This document shows positions 9,374 through 18,069 of a stretch of 64,000 nucleotides of DNA, one piece after another. How positions within the stretch are numbered: position 1 is the stretch's first letter; each line of letters begins with the position of its first letter. The notes beneath the pieces were generated by a model. The model saw nothing but the letters and a program-made list of their open reading frames with translations. It was not told the origin of the DNA and did no database searches. The stretch comes from an uncultured Altererythrobacter sp. (GTDB taxonomy: Bacteria; Pseudomonadota; Alphaproteobacteria; Sphingomonadales; Sphingomonadaceae), in assembly GCA_946886565.1 (NCBI GenBank), contig CAMPIX010000001.1, positions 1-64,000 of the forward strand, in the 5' to 3' direction. Position numbers and translations under genes: made by a program.

Positions 9374-9888
9374 GCGCGAGCGAGATGCCCCGCCCGGTCA
9401 AGCTGCGGCAAGTCGACGGCGGCACGATGCGGATCGAGGCCACCGCTGCCGAACGCGCCGCGCTGGCCGAGCGATTCGATGTGGTCGCGATCGAACGGCT
9501 CGTCGCCGACGTGAAGCTCGATCGCCACGGCGAGGAGGTCGCGGCTTCGGGCCGGCTCGAGGCCGAGCTGGTCCAGAACTGCGGCATCTCGGGCGAGGAT
9601 TTCCCCGTTCGCATCGACGAACCGGTCTCCGTCCGCTTCGTCCCCGAAGTCGCGCACAGCGTGCCCGACGAGGAGATCGAGCTTTCGGAGAACGATCTCG
9701 ACGAGATCGAATACACCGGCGGCGCGTTCGACCTCGGCGAAGCCATCGCCCAGTCGCTCGGCCTCGCGATCGATCCCTACGCCGAAGGACCGAACGCCGA
9801 TGCGGTGCGCAAGGAGGCCGGCATCGAAACCGACGATGCCCCGAGCGGCCCGCTCGCGGAGGCGCTGCGCCCCCTCAGGAAAGACTAG
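9370..9888 (+). CDS. DUF177 (YceD-like) protein
   Basis: A 172-residue acidic protein of the DUF177/YceD family; the central part LEAELVQNCGISGEDFPVRI and the acidic SENDLDEIEYTGGAFDLGEAIAQSLGL segment are characteristic. In many bacteria yceD precedes rpmF, and links to 23S rRNA maturation have been reported for plant and bacterial members; here rpmF is absent and the partner is the Cbp3-like chaperone. The last four bases overlap the stop of the convergent downstream gene. Confidence 0.85.
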   Translation: MSASEMPRPVKLRQVDGGTMRIEATAAERAALAERFDVVAIERLVADVKLDRHGEEVAASGRLEAELVQNCGISGEDFPVRIDEPVSVRFVPEVAHSVPDEEIELSENDLDEIEYTGGAFDLGEAIAQSLGLAIDPYAEGPNADAVRKEAGIETDDAPSGPLAEALRPLRKD

Positions 9889-10340
9889 AACGGGGGTGGA
9901 GGGTGGTTGTAGAGTTCTATCCGCTCGATTTCGCCCGACGCCCGCAACCAGACCCGAACGTCCCAAACGAGCTTGCCGAATCCGTTAGGCAATATCTCCA
10001 GGCGATAGGCCCGGCTGAAATTGCCCTTGTCCTCAGCCTTCACCCAAAGCGTCTTGGACCAATCCAACGCCAGAAAGGCATCGCGCGGTCCCAGGTTGGC
10101 AGCGTCGTAATAGGCCGGTGCGCCGGAAAAGAGCGAGAAAGACGGCGTCCCCCCGGCGCGTAACGCAGCTTGGGCCTGTTCGAGCTGCGCCACGATCGCC
10201 TTGGCCTCATCCCGCTCGACGCCCGAAAGTTGGGGTTCGGCAGGAAAGCCGCGAAAGTTCGCTTCTTCCTGCGCCGTGACCGAGGTGGGGATCGCACATC
10301 CCATCGCCGCACACGCGATCAGAACTACGGCTCGCTTCAT
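9885..10340 (-). CDS. hypothetical exported protein
   Basis: A 151-residue protein with a clear signal peptide (MKRAVVLIACAAMGCAIPTSVTAQ). The mature part has a helical segment (RDEAKAIVAQLEQAQAALRAG) and an Asp/Trp-rich region (RDAFLALDWSKTLWVKAEDKG), ending in NHPPPPF. I do not recognise a family. It converges with the DUF177 gene, their stop codons overlapping by four bases, and lies just downstream of ssb on the same strand (46 bases apart). Confidence 0.7.
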   Translation of the reverse strand: MKRAVVLIACAAMGCAIPTSVTAQEEANFRGFPAEPQLSGVERDEAKAIVAQLEQAQAALRAGGTPSFSLFSGAPAYYDAANLGPRDAFLALDWSKTLWVKAEDKGNFSRAYRLEILPNGFGKLVWDVRVWLRASGEIERIELYNHPPPPF

Positions 10341-10386
10341 CGGATGCGCCCCTCCCGCAAATGCCTACGCGATGGCGTCGCGCAAC

Positions 10387-10923
10387 TCAAAACGGAATAT
10401 CGTCGTCCAGGTCGTCGTAGTTCGATCCGCCGCCCGAGCTCTTGCCGCCCGACGATCCGCCGCCGCCCTGGTTCCATCCGCCGCCGGCGTCGTTGTTGTT
10501 ACCGCCGCCCGAGCCGCCGCGGTCCCAGCCGCCGCCCCCGCGCTGCCCGCCGCCGCCACCGCCGCCGCCCGGCGCGCCGTCGAGCATCGTCAGCGTGCCG
10601 TTGAAGCCGCGCAGCACGATCTCGGTCGAATAGCGGTCCTGCCCGTTCTGGTCCTGCCATTTGCGGGTCTGGAGCTGGCCTTCGATATAGACCTTGCTAC
10701 CCTTGCGCAGGTAGTTCTTGGCGACGTTGATCAGCCCTTCGGAGAAGATCGCGACGCTGTGCCACTCGGTGCGTTCCTGGCGCTCGCCGGTGTTGCGGTC
10801 CTTCCACTGCTCGCTGGTGGCGATGCGCAGGTTGCACACCGCGCCGCCGTTCTGGAACTCGCGCACTTCGGGATCGGCGCCGAGATTGCCGATGATCATG
10901 ACTTTGTTGAGGCTGCCGGCCAT
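10387..10923 (-). CDS. ssb: single-stranded DNA-binding protein
   Basis: A 178-residue SSB: OB-fold domain in about the first 110 residues ([20 protein letters not shown], then [19 protein letters not shown]), a long flexible Gly/Asn-rich linker and the acidic tip DDDIPF that recruits repair and replication proteins. It coats single-stranded DNA as a tetramer. No LexA box was seen in the bases just upstream. Length and layout are normal. Confidence 0.98.
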   Translation of the reverse strand: MAGSLNKVMIIGNLGADPEVREFQNGGAVCNLRIATSEQWKDRNTGERQERTEWHSVAIFSEGLINVAKNYLRKGSKVYIEGQLQTRKWQDQNGQDRYSTEIVLRGFNGTLTMLDGAPGGGGGGGGQRGGGGWDRGGSGGGNNNDAGGGWNQGGGGSSGGKSSGGGSNYDDLDDDIPF

Positions 10924-11012
10924 TGGAATCGCTTTCCTCTCGAATTCGTGGCGAGCGGCTTAACCAATGGGCCGGGGCCGCGCCACCCCGGTCCGGGCCG
11001 ATCCGGGGATAT

Positions 11013-11224
11013 TTTCACGCAGAGACGCGCAGACGCGGAGACGCGGAGGACTCGATCCGTAATGCGCTCACAGAGGCACAGAGGACGTTCGTGAGCGCCG
11101 CAGGCCTTATCGCACCAAAAAGACACGTGGCTCGTTGGAGCTTACTGCGGCGGCCGCCAAGAGCTGCGTTTCTCTGTGCCTCTGCGCCTCTGCGCGCGAA
11201 AAAACTCCGCGTCTCCGCGTGAAT
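11013..11224. repeat. imperfect inverted-repeat element downstream of feoB
   Basis: The left arm (TTCACGCAGAGACGCG, continuing to about 11048) pairs with CTCCGCGTCTCCGCGTGAA at 11205-11223. Inside, CACAGAGGCACAGAGG (11070-11085) pairs with TCTCTGTGCCTCTGCG (11171-11186). The element ends 11 bases from the feoB stop and fills the space before ssb. It has no coding capacity. The GAGACGCGGAGACGCGG runs are themselves short tandem repeats. It may act as a transcription end for feoB. Confidence 0.6.
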
Positions 11225-11234
11225 CCCAAGCCCG

Positions 11235-13088
11235 CTACAAACCGGCCGCCACCGCGATCCAATACGTTAGCCCGGCAAACACGTAGGCGAGCGCGAACAG
11301 GTAGCCGACCATGAACATCGGCCATTTCCACCCGTTGGTCTCGCGCCGCGCGACCGCGATGGTCGATAGGCACTGCGGCGCGAACACGAACCACGCGAGA
11401 AACGCGAGCGCTGTCGGCAGGCTCCAGCGCGCGGAAATCTCCTCCTCGAGCGCGAGCGCGGTCTGCTCTTCGTCGTCGGAGCCGACGGCATAAGTCGTCG
11501 CGAGCGAGGACACCGCGACCTCGCGCGCGGCCATCGCGGGCACCAGCGCGAGCGCCATCTCGCGGTTGAACCCGATCGGTTCGACCACCGCGTGCACCCC
11601 GGTCGCGATCGTGCCGGCGAACGAGGCGTCGATCTGGCTTTCGCCCGGCTCGGCCTGGGGGAAGCTCAGCAGCACCCACAGGGCGATCGTCGCGGCGAAG
11701 ATGATCGTGCCCGCCCGGCGCAGGAACACCCAGGCGCGCTGCCACAGCCCGATCGCGAGATCGCGAAGGCGCGGCATCTGATAGCGCGGCATCTCCATGA
11801 TGAAGCCGCTCGCCGCGCCCTTCGCCACCGTGCGGCGCAGCAGCAGCGCCGCCGCCATCGCGCCCACGATCCCGGCAAGATAGAGCACGAACAGCACCAG
11901 GCCCTGCAATCCGATGCCCGGCCCGACGGTCGTCTGCGGGATCACCGCGGCGATGATCAGCGCGTAGACCGGCAGCCGCGCCGAACAGGTCATCAGCGGG
12001 GCGACGAGGATCGTGGTCAGCCGGTCCTTCGGATCCGCGATGCTGCGCGTCGCCATGATTCCCGGAATCGCGCAGGCGAAGCTCGACAGCAGCGGGATGA
12101 AGCTCTTCCCCGACAACCCGACGTAGGCCATCAGCCGGTCCATGATATAGGCCGCGCGCGCCATGTAGCCGGTCGCCTCCATCACCAGGATGAAGGCGAA
12201 CAGGATCACGATCTGCGGCAGGAACACGACCACCGAGCCGACGCCCGCGAGAATGCCCTCGGTCACCAGATCGCGCAGGAAGTTCTCGGGGAAGGTCGCC
12301 ACGACCCAGCCCGAGATCGCGCCCACGCCCGCCTCGAGCGCGTCGGCGAACGGCGTCGCCCAGGCGAACACCGCCTGGAAGATCACGAACAGCAGCGCGA
12401 ACAGGATCGGCGGGCCGAGCCACGGATGCAGCAGCACCTTGTCGAGCCCCGCGTGCAGCCGGTGCTGCGCCGATTCGGAAAGGATGGCGCCCTTGGCCAT
12501 GTGCCGTGCGGCGAGCCGCCGTTCGGGCAGCGTCAGGTGCTTGCGCGGATGGTCCTCGGGATCGTCGGCCGCGCGCACCTCGGCCCTGGCGATTGCTTCG
12601 GACAGCTCGGAGAGCCCCTTGCGCCGCACCGCGACCGTGGGGACCACCGGCACGCCGAGCGCCTGTTGCAGCGCTGCGGGATCGAGCGTCAGCCCGTCGC
12701 GCTCGGCGAGATCGACCATGTTGAGCGCCACCACGGTGGGGCGCCCGAGCTCGATCACTTCCTGCGCGAAGACGAGGTGCTGCTCGAGGTTCGCCGCGTC
12801 GAGCACCAGCACGAGAACCTCGGGCAGCGCTTCGCCCGGGAATTCGCCGTGCACAACCTTGCGCGTCACTTCCTCGTCGGGGCTCGCGGCGTCGAACGAA
12901 TAGGAGCCGGGCAGGTCGATCAGCTCGACCGGCTCGCCCGAGGGGAGGATCAGCCGCCCCGCCTTGCGCTCGACCGTCACGCCCGGATAGTTGGCAATCT
13001 TCTGCCGCGCGCCGGTCAGCGCGTTGAACAGCGCGCTCTTGCCCGCGTTGGGATTGCCGACGAGCGCCGCGGTGCGTTGGCGGGTCAT
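11235..13088 (-). CDS. feoB: ferrous iron transporter FeoB
   Basis: A 617-residue inner-membrane protein: an N-terminal G domain with G1 GNPNAGKSALFNALTG near residue 11 and G3 DLPGSYSF near 58, then a helical spacer and two gate regions in the membrane part. It is shorter than the roughly 770 residues of the E. coli protein, as is common in alphaproteobacteria. It takes up Fe(II). Its ATG overlaps the feoA stop (ATGA), so the two are coupled, and a Fur-like box lies upstream of feoA. Confidence 0.97.
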   Translation of the reverse strand: MTRQRTAALVGNPNAGKSALFNALTGARQKIANYPGVTVERKAGRLILPSGEPVELIDLPGSYSFDAASPDEEVTRKVVHGEFPGEALPEVLVLVLDAANLEQHLVFAQEVIELGRPTVVALNMVDLAERDGLTLDPAALQQALGVPVVPTVAVRRKGLSELSEAIARAEVRAADDPEDHPRKHLTLPERRLAARHMAKGAILSESAQHRLHAGLDKVLLHPWLGPPILFALLFVIFQAVFAWATPFADALEAGVGAISGWVVATFPENFLRDLVTEGILAGVGSVVVFLPQIVILFAFILVMEATGYMARAAYIMDRLMAYVGLSGKSFIPLLSSFACAIPGIMATRSIADPKDRLTTILVAPLMTCSARLPVYALIIAAVIPQTTVGPGIGLQGLVLFVLYLAGIVGAMAAALLLRRTVAKGAASGFIMEMPRYQMPRLRDLAIGLWQRAWVFLRRAGTIIFAATIALWVLLSFPQAEPGESQIDASFAGTIATGVHAVVEPIGFNREMALALVPAMAAREVAVSSLATTYAVGSDDEEQTALALEEEISARWSLPTALAFLAWFVFAPQCLSTIAVARRETNGWKWPMFMVGYLFALAYVFAGLTYWIAVAAGL

Positions 13089-13324
13089 TCCGGCCCCACC
13101 TCCATCGCGGCGGCGTGGACGCGGCGCACCGCTACGGTCATGCGCCCCACGGTAACCGCAAGTGGATCGGCGCCCCCGAACACGCCGCGATGCGCCACCG
13201 CGACATGCGCGCCTTCGTCCAGGCCCATCGCCTGGAGTCGCTTGGCATCCTCGGGGGCGAGGCTGGCCCAGTCGACCGATAGGACGGTCGCCCGCTGGCC
13301 GCGATCGAGCTGGTCGAGTGTCAT
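13085..13324 (-). CDS. feoA: ferrous iron transport accessory protein FeoA
   Basis: A 79-residue SH3-like protein (MTLDQLDRGQRATVLSVDW, then KRLQAMGLDEGAHVAVAHRG) that typifies FeoA. It supports FeoB in the cytoplasm. The open frame extends far upstream, but the ATG at 13324 fits the family's start and places a Fur-like box about 30 bases ahead. It overlaps feoB by four bases. Confidence 0.93.
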   Translation of the reverse strand: MTLDQLDRGQRATVLSVDWASLAPEDAKRLQAMGLDEGAHVAVAHRGVFGGADPLAVTVGRMTVAVRRVHAAAMEVGPE

Positions 13325-13354
13325 GCGCGGAGCGCTATGGGATGCGCCCGCGAT

Positions 13355-13374
13355 TTGCAACTGATTATCAATAG
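13355..13374 (-). promoter_or_regulatory. Fur-like iron box upstream of feoAB
   Basis: TTGCAACTGATTATCAATAG (plus strand) is built around the TGATTATCA core with flanking GCAA and resembles the alphaproteobacterial Fur site (TGCAAATGATAATCATTTGCA-like). It sits between coq9 and feoA, about 30 bases from the feoA start, where bound Fur would block transcription. The call rests on motif likeness and position. Confidence 0.65.
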
Positions 13375-13383
13375 ACCTTTGCG

Positions 13384-14043
13384 TCAGCGCGCCGGATAGC
13401 GCAGCCGGCCGAGGAAACGCGCCACGCTGAAATGCTCGCGCTCGCCGCCGAGCAGCTGCGCCTTGGCCTTCTCGAACCGCATCACTCCGTCGATCCGCCG
13501 CTCGAGGAAAGCGCGCGTCTCTGCCTTGCCCTCGCTGTCGTCGTCGACGAACACCGCCAGCGTCGCGGCGTAGATGCCCGCGAGCATCGCGCGCTTGGTG
13601 TAGTGGTTGTAATCGGTCGCGGTGTCGCCCGCGCGTCGCCACATGGCATCGGCGCTGCGCCAGCCGAGCTTGAGCGCGCGCGCGGCGTTCTGCGGCATCG
13701 CCATAACCGCCATCGCGCGGCGCAGCGATTCCTCTCGCCCCGCCATCGCGTCGAGCCGCGCCTGGACCAGGCTGCGGATGCGCTCGCGAATTTTCATGCC
13801 TGCCAGTCGCTCGACCGGCAGCGCCGCCGCCATCGCCACATCGACCGATTCTATCCACGCGTCGATCATGTCCATCGCGCCGCCGGGATAGGCGAGCGCG
13901 GCGACGTCCGCATCGACGCTCTCGGCCTGCGCCGCCGAGCGCACCGCGGCCTCGCTCCACCCGTCGAACACCGCCGCGTCGGCGGCCGCAGGGGCGAGCG
14001 CCACGCGCAGTTCGTCGAGCGTCGGATCGTCGGGCAGCGTCAT
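13384..14043 (-). CDS. coq9: COQ9-family ubiquinone biosynthesis protein
   Basis: A 219-residue helical protein of the COQ9 family: TetR-like fold with the signatures YPGGAMDMIDAWIESVD and ALKLGWRSADAMWRRAGDTATDYNHYTKRAMLAGIY. COQ9 binds lipids and presents intermediates to COQ7 in ubiquinone synthesis; alphaproteobacteria are the bacterial group that carries it. The start at 14043 (MTLPDDPTLDEL) lies one base after the stop of the ankyrin gene, suggesting co-transcription. Confidence 0.92.
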   Translation of the reverse strand: MTLPDDPTLDELRVALAPAAADAAVFDGWSEAAVRSAAQAESVDADVAALAYPGGAMDMIDAWIESVDVAMAAALPVERLAGMKIRERIRSLVQARLDAMAGREESLRRAMAVMAMPQNAARALKLGWRSADAMWRRAGDTATDYNHYTKRAMLAGIYAATLAVFVDDDSEGKAETRAFLERRIDGVMRFEKAKAQLLGGEREHFSVARFLGRLRYPAR

Positions 14044-14044
14044 G

Positions 14045-14650
14045 TCAGATCTTCGGGCCGTAGGTCTTCTGTTTGCCCTCGCCCGCCGCGTCGGCCTCGG
14101 CGATCTTCTCGAGCATGCGGTTGCCCGGCCCCATGAGCTCGGCGTAGTCGCGCGCCGAGCGGCCCGAATTGTCGGTCCGGTCGGGGTTGGCTCCGTGCTC
14201 GAGCAGCAGCTCGACGATATCGGCGTCACGCCGATGGATCGCGGAGATCAGGGGAGTCTCCCCGGTTGCGTTGGGCGCGTCGACCCGTGCCCCGGCCTTC
14301 AACAACGCCTCCGCCCCATCGGCAAACCCGAGGCTCGCGGCGATCTCCAGCGGCGTCACGCCGTTCTTGTCCGCGACGTTCGGATTGGCCCCGTTCTGGG
14401 TCAGGAAACGGATCCACACCGCATCGCGCCGCTTGGCGACGATATGCAGCGCGGTCTCGCCCGTGCCGATGTCGCGCGAATTGACCAGAACCGTCCCCGG
14501 CCGGCTGAGCGCCTCGGTCACCTTCGTCCCGTCGCGATCGCGCACCGCCTCGAGAAATTCGTAGCCGTCGGACATCAGCTGCGCAGCCGCCGGCGCGGCG
14601 ACCGCAACAGCGATCGCGATCGTTGCCATGCGCAATCCGGCGCGGACCAT
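14045..14650 (-). CDS. exported ankyrin-repeat protein
   Basis: A 201-residue protein with a signal peptide (MVRAGLRMATIAIAVAVAAPAAAQ) and about four ankyrin repeats: TGETALHIVAKRRD, NGVTPLEIAASLGF, TGETPLISAIHRRD and SGRSARDYAEL. The ATG at 14650 is preferred to one eight codons upstream because GGGAGG lies at the right distance before it. Periplasmic ankyrin proteins bind other proteins; the partner is unknown. It lies upstream of coq9 with one base between them. Confidence 0.85.
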   Translation of the reverse strand: MVRAGLRMATIAIAVAVAAPAAAQLMSDGYEFLEAVRDRDGTKVTEALSRPGTVLVNSRDIGTGETALHIVAKRRDAVWIRFLTQNGANPNVADKNGVTPLEIAASLGFADGAEALLKAGARVDAPNATGETPLISAIHRRDADIVELLLEHGANPDRTDNSGRSARDYAELMGPGNRMLEKIAEADAAGEGKQKTYGPKI

Positions 14651-14721
14651 TTCGTACCTCCCTTTCGCTTCCATCGTGGTTGGAGCCCGCCGGCCCCTTG
14701 CTCATCGGCGATTAGCAGAGC

Positions 14722-15333
14722 ATGAAGCGCCGCGCCATGCCCCTCCCCCGTCTCGCTATCGTCCCCGCTCTCGCTGCCGCGCTCGCGCTCGCCGCCTGCG
14801 ACAGCCAGCCGCCTCTCGAAACCGCGCCGCTCCACGGGGCGGCGATTGGCGGAGCGTTCGCGCTGACCGGCGCGGATGGCGAAGTGCATCGCTGGTCGGA
14901 TTTCGACGGCAAGTGGCGCATCGTCTATTTCGGATTCACCTATTGCCCCGACATCTGCCCGACCGACGTCCAGCGCTTGTCGCAGGGCCTCTCGCAGTTC
15001 GAGAAGGCGAACCCCGATCTCGGCGCACAAGTGCAGCCGATCTTCATTACGATCGACCCCGCGCGCGATAAACCCGAGGTGGTCGGCGAGTTCGTATCCA
15101 ACTTCCATCCGCGGTTGATCGGCTTGACCGGTACGGAGGCGCAGATCGCCGACACCGCGAAGGCGTTCGGAGTGTTCTATTCGCGCGGAGAAGAGGGCGC
15201 GAACGGGTCCTATCTCATGAACCATTCCACCACGGCCTACCTGTTTGCGCCCGACGGCTCGCCGGTCGCGATCCTGCCGACCGACCAAGGGGCCGACGCG
15301 GTCGCCGCCGAACTCGCGCGATGGGTGCGCTGA
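14722..15333 (+). CDS. SCO1/SenC-type copper chaperone
   Basis: A 203-residue lipoprotein (lipobox LALAAC near residue 26) with a thioredoxin fold. The copper site is complete: YCPDICP gives the CxxxC pair near residue 75 and the histidine is in NHSTTAYLF near 170. SCO proteins mature the CuA centre of cytochrome c oxidase. Its 3' end overlaps the next gene by 13 bases, starting a three-gene operon. Confidence 0.93.
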   Translation: MKRRAMPLPRLAIVPALAAALALAACDSQPPLETAPLHGAAIGGAFALTGADGEVHRWSDFDGKWRIVYFGFTYCPDICPTDVQRLSQGLSQFEKANPDLGAQVQPIFITIDPARDKPEVVGEFVSNFHPRLIGLTGTEAQIADTAKAFGVFYSRGEEGANGSYLMNHSTTAYLFAPDGSPVAILPTDQGADAVAAELARWVR

Positions 15334-15794
15334 AACCCTCGCCGCTGCGCGAACGCTTCTGGGAGCTGCCGCTCGCCGACCTCTCGCGCGAGGAGTGGGA
15401 GGCGCTGTGCGACGGCTGCGGCCGCTGCTGCCTGCACAAGATCGAGGATGCCGACACCGGCGCGATCGAGGACACCAACGTCGCCTGCAAGCTGCTCGAC
15501 ACCGCCACCGCACGGTGCAGCGACTATCGCCACCGCAAGGCCTATGTGCCCGATTGCCTGCGGCTGACGCTGCGGATCGTGGACGAGGTCGAGTGGCTGC
15601 CAGAGACCTGCGCCTATCGCCGCCGCGCCGCCGGCAAACCGCTGCCCGGCTGGCACTATCTGCTGACCGGCGACCGCGAGGGCGTGAAGCGCGCCGGCGT
15701 CTCGATCGCGGGCCGCGTGGTGAGCGAGACCGCGGCCGGTCCGCTCGAACATCATATCGTCGAGTGGCCTTCCGGCGAACGGGACGACGCATGA
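15321..15794 (+). CDS. UPF0260/YcgN-family cysteine-rich protein
   Basis: A 157-residue protein of the YcgN (YkgJ-type CxxCxxCC) family. Cysteines CDGCGRCCLHK near residue 30, then C at about 53, 63, 75 and 94 form the metal- or cluster-binding set. No reaction is established. It overlaps the SCO gene by 13 bases and the following metalloprotease gene by ATGA (15791-15794), so the three are coupled. Confidence 0.9.
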   Translation: MGALKPSPLRERFWELPLADLSREEWEALCDGCGRCCLHKIEDADTGAIEDTNVACKLLDTATARCSDYRHRKAYVPDCLRLTLRIVDEVEWLPETCAYRRRAAGKPLPGWHYLLTGDREGVKRAGVSIAGRVVSETAAGPLEHHIVEWPSGERDDA

Positions 15795-16531
15795 TCGACT
15801 GGCTGCGGCGCGATTCGCACAGCTCGGTGGGAGGGGCGCCCGAGGTCGCGCTCGGCGAGCGCCGCCTGCCGATCGTGATCGTGCGCCATCCCCGCGCGAA
15901 ACGCATGGTGCTGCGGCTTGCGCCCGACGGCGACGCGGTGCGCGTCACCCTGCCGCGCTGGGGCCGCACCGCCGAAGCGATCGAGTTCGCCCGCTCGCGC
16001 AGCGAATGGCTCACACGGCAGCTCGACTCGCTGCCGCGGCACACTCCGCCCGTCCCCGGCGGCACGCTGTCCTATCGCGGCGGAGCACTGATGGTCAGCT
16101 GGTCTCCGGACGCCTCCCGCGGCCCGCGCATGTCGGAGGGGACGATCGCGATCGGCGGGCCGGCGCAGCACCTCCCCGGCCGGCTCGAACGCTGGCTGCG
16201 CGCCGAGGCGCTGCGGCTGATGACCGCCGACCTCGCACACTATTGCGCCGCCGCGGGCGTCGCCGCGATTCCCGAACTGCGCCTGTCGCGCGCGCGCCGG
16301 CGCTGGGGCAGCTGCGCGAGCGATGGCACGGTGCGGATCAACTGGCGGCTGGTCATGGCCCCCGACGCAGTGCGCCGCTCGGTCGTCGCGCACGAGGTCG
16401 CCCACCTGCTGCACTTCGACCATGGCCCCGCGTTCAAGGCGGCGCTAGGCCGGATATTCGAGCACGATCTACCCGCCGCCGACAGCTGGCTCAAGGCGCA
16501 CGGCCGCACGCTCTACGCCCCTTTCGGGTGA
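15791..16531 (+). CDS. YgjP-like (SprT/DUF45) metallopeptidase
   Basis: A 246-residue protein of the YgjP/DUF45 family with the zinc motif HEVAHLLHFDHGPAF near residue 200 (HExxH plus a downstream His) and the family's RARRRWGSCASDGTVRINWRL ahead of it. The ATG at 15791 overlaps the previous stop; the open frame continues upstream but as a shadow. The substrate is unknown. Last gene of the SCO-YcgN-YgjP operon. Confidence 0.88.
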   Translation: MIDWLRRDSHSSVGGAPEVALGERRLPIVIVRHPRAKRMVLRLAPDGDAVRVTLPRWGRTAEAIEFARSRSEWLTRQLDSLPRHTPPVPGGTLSYRGGALMVSWSPDASRGPRMSEGTIAIGGPAQHLPGRLERWLRAEALRLMTADLAHYCAAAGVAAIPELRLSRARRRWGSCASDGTVRINWRLVMAPDAVRRSVVAHEVAHLLHFDHGPAFKAALGRIFEHDLPAADSWLKAHGRTLYAPFG

Positions 16532-16583
16532 GTCGGCCGCTGACCACTGGCGCTCGGCGCCGCGAACCCCTATCTTGCGCCCC

Positions 16584-17033
16584 ATGCGACTGATCAGCCG
16601 CCTCAATCCCGCCGAAGGCGTCGGTGACTTCTGGGCCTATATCCGCCGGCCGCAGCCCTACCGCTGGTCGATTCTCGCGATCTCGCTGCTCCTGACCGGC
16701 ATCCTGCTGTTCTGGGTCTTTCGCGAGAAGTACTACCTGCCACCCGAGCGGCCCGAGGTGACCTACATCACCACCTTCGCGCCCGGCCGGACCCAGGCCG
16801 AGATCATCGCCTCGAACCGCCGCAATCAGGAGCGCAAGGAAGCGATGGCCGAACAGCGGGCCGAGATCGCGGAAGCCCGGCGCGACGTTTACCGCGCGTT
16901 CGGCCGCGCCGCCGGAATGGACGTCGAGGCGATCGAACGCGAAGCCGCCGCCGAACGTGCGCGCGAGGAGGCCGCCGAAGCCGCCCGGCGCGAGGCGATG
17001 ATCGGCGATTCCATTGCCGAACGACCCGAATGA
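16584..17033 (+). CDS. hypothetical single-pass membrane protein
   Basis: A 149-residue protein: a conserved N-terminus (LNPAEGVGDFWAYIRRPQPYRW), one membrane helix (about residues 30-47, SILAISLLLTGILLFWVF), a short conserved part (PPERPEVTYITTFAPGRTQAEI) and an Ala/Glu/Arg-rich coiled coil to the end. It looks like a protein conserved in sphingomonads without known role. ATG 16584 is preferred to TTG 16575. It overlaps the start of ribD by 20 bases. Confidence 0.75.
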   Translation: MRLISRLNPAEGVGDFWAYIRRPQPYRWSILAISLLLTGILLFWVFREKYYLPPERPEVTYITTFAPGRTQAEIIASNRRNQERKEAMAEQRAEIAEARRDVYRAFGRAAGMDVEAIEREAAAERAREEAAEAARREAMIGDSIAERPE

Positions 17034-18069
17034 CGCACACTGGCTGGCCGCGGCGGCTCGTCTCGCCGCGCGCGGCCGCCCACTGAGCCGCCCCAACCCG
17101 GCCGTCGGCTGCATCGTCGTCCAGCAGGGCAAGGTCGTCGGCCGTGGCTGGACGCAGCCCGGCGGCCGCCCCCATGCCGAAGCCGTCGCGCTCGCCGAAG
17201 CGGGCGACGCGGCGCGCGGCGCGACGCTCTACGTCACGCTCGAACCCTGCGCGCACCGCTCCGAACGCGGCCCGGCTTGCGCCGATCTGATCGCCGAGGC
17301 AGGTCCGGCTCGGGTGGTCGTCGGCGTGGGGGACCCCGACGCGCGCACTGCAGGCCGCGGGATCGAGCGGCTCCGCGAAAATGGAATCGCCGTCGAAGCC
17401 CTCGGCTGCCCCGCCTCGCGCGCAAGCCTCGCCGGATATCTGACGCGCGCCGAACGCCACCGGCCGCATGTCACGCTCAAGCTCGCGACCTCGCTCGACG
17501 GGTGCATCGCCACCCCAGCGGGCGAGAGCCGCTGGATCACCGGCGAGGCGGCACGCGCGCACGTCCATTCGCGCCGCGCATTGGCCGACGCGATCCTCGT
17601 CGGCGGAGAGACCTGGCGCGCCGACGCGCCGCGGCTCGACGTGCGGCTGCCCGGCCTCGAAGCGCGCAGTCCGCAGCGCGTGGTGCTGACGCGCGGCGTC
17701 GCACCCGAAGGCGCCAGAGCGATCAGCGCACCCGAACACATCGCCCGGCTCGACGGCGTGCAGTATCTCTACGTCGAAGGCGGCGCGCGCACCGCCGCCG
17801 CCTTCCTCGCCGCGGATCTGGTCGACCGGCTCGAGCTCTACCGCGCGCCGATCGTGATCGGCGGCGGCACGCCCGCGCTCGGCGATATCGGTCTCGGCAG
17901 TCTCGACGAAGCGCACGGCCGGTGGGATCTCGCCGAGCGCCGCCAGCTTGGCAGCGACACCTTCGAAGCCTATGAGCGCGCTGGCACTAGGGTCGAAACT
18001 CAAACAGGTCGAGGTCGTGACGGAGCGGATTTTGGCGCCAGGCTAGGAGCAAGGAGGGAGCGATGGTAA
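17014..18069 (+). CDS. ribD: RibD, bifunctional riboflavin deaminase-reductase
   Basis: A 351-residue enzyme for steps two and three of riboflavin synthesis. The deaminase half has the zinc motifs HAEAVAL near residue 50 and EPCAHRSERGPAC near residue 77; the reductase half starts near residue 148 (HVTLKLATSLDGCIATP) and includes ESRWITGEAARA. The TTG at 17014 overlaps the previous gene by 20 bases. The final 25 or so residues (after YERAGTR) are encoded by the inserted MITE-like element. If the element and one TA are removed, the frame continues to a stop inside the ribE start region, so the native C-terminus was probably shorter and overlapped ribE. Confidence 0.93.
   Translation: MPNDPNDAHWLAAAARLAARGRPLSRPNPAVGCIVVQQGKVVGRGWTQPGGRPHAEAVALAEAGDAARGATLYVTLEPCAHRSERGPACADLIAEAGPARVVVGVGDPDARTAGRGIERLRENGIAVEALGCPASRASLAGYLTRAERHRPHVTLKLATSLDGCIATPAGESRWITGEAARAHVHSRRALADAILVGGETWRADAPRLDVRLPGLEARSPQRVVLTRGVAPEGARAISAPEHIARLDGVQYLYVEGGARTAAAFLAADLVDRLELYRAPIVIGGGTPALGDIGLGSLDEAHGRWDLAERRQLGSDTFEAYERAGTRVETQTGRGRDGADFGARLGARRERW

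Noticed and set aside
11592..13364. 590-codon open frame on the plus strand
   Set aside because: Antisense to feoB and feoA, with the composition of a shadow frame (runs of Arg, His, Gln, Asp).
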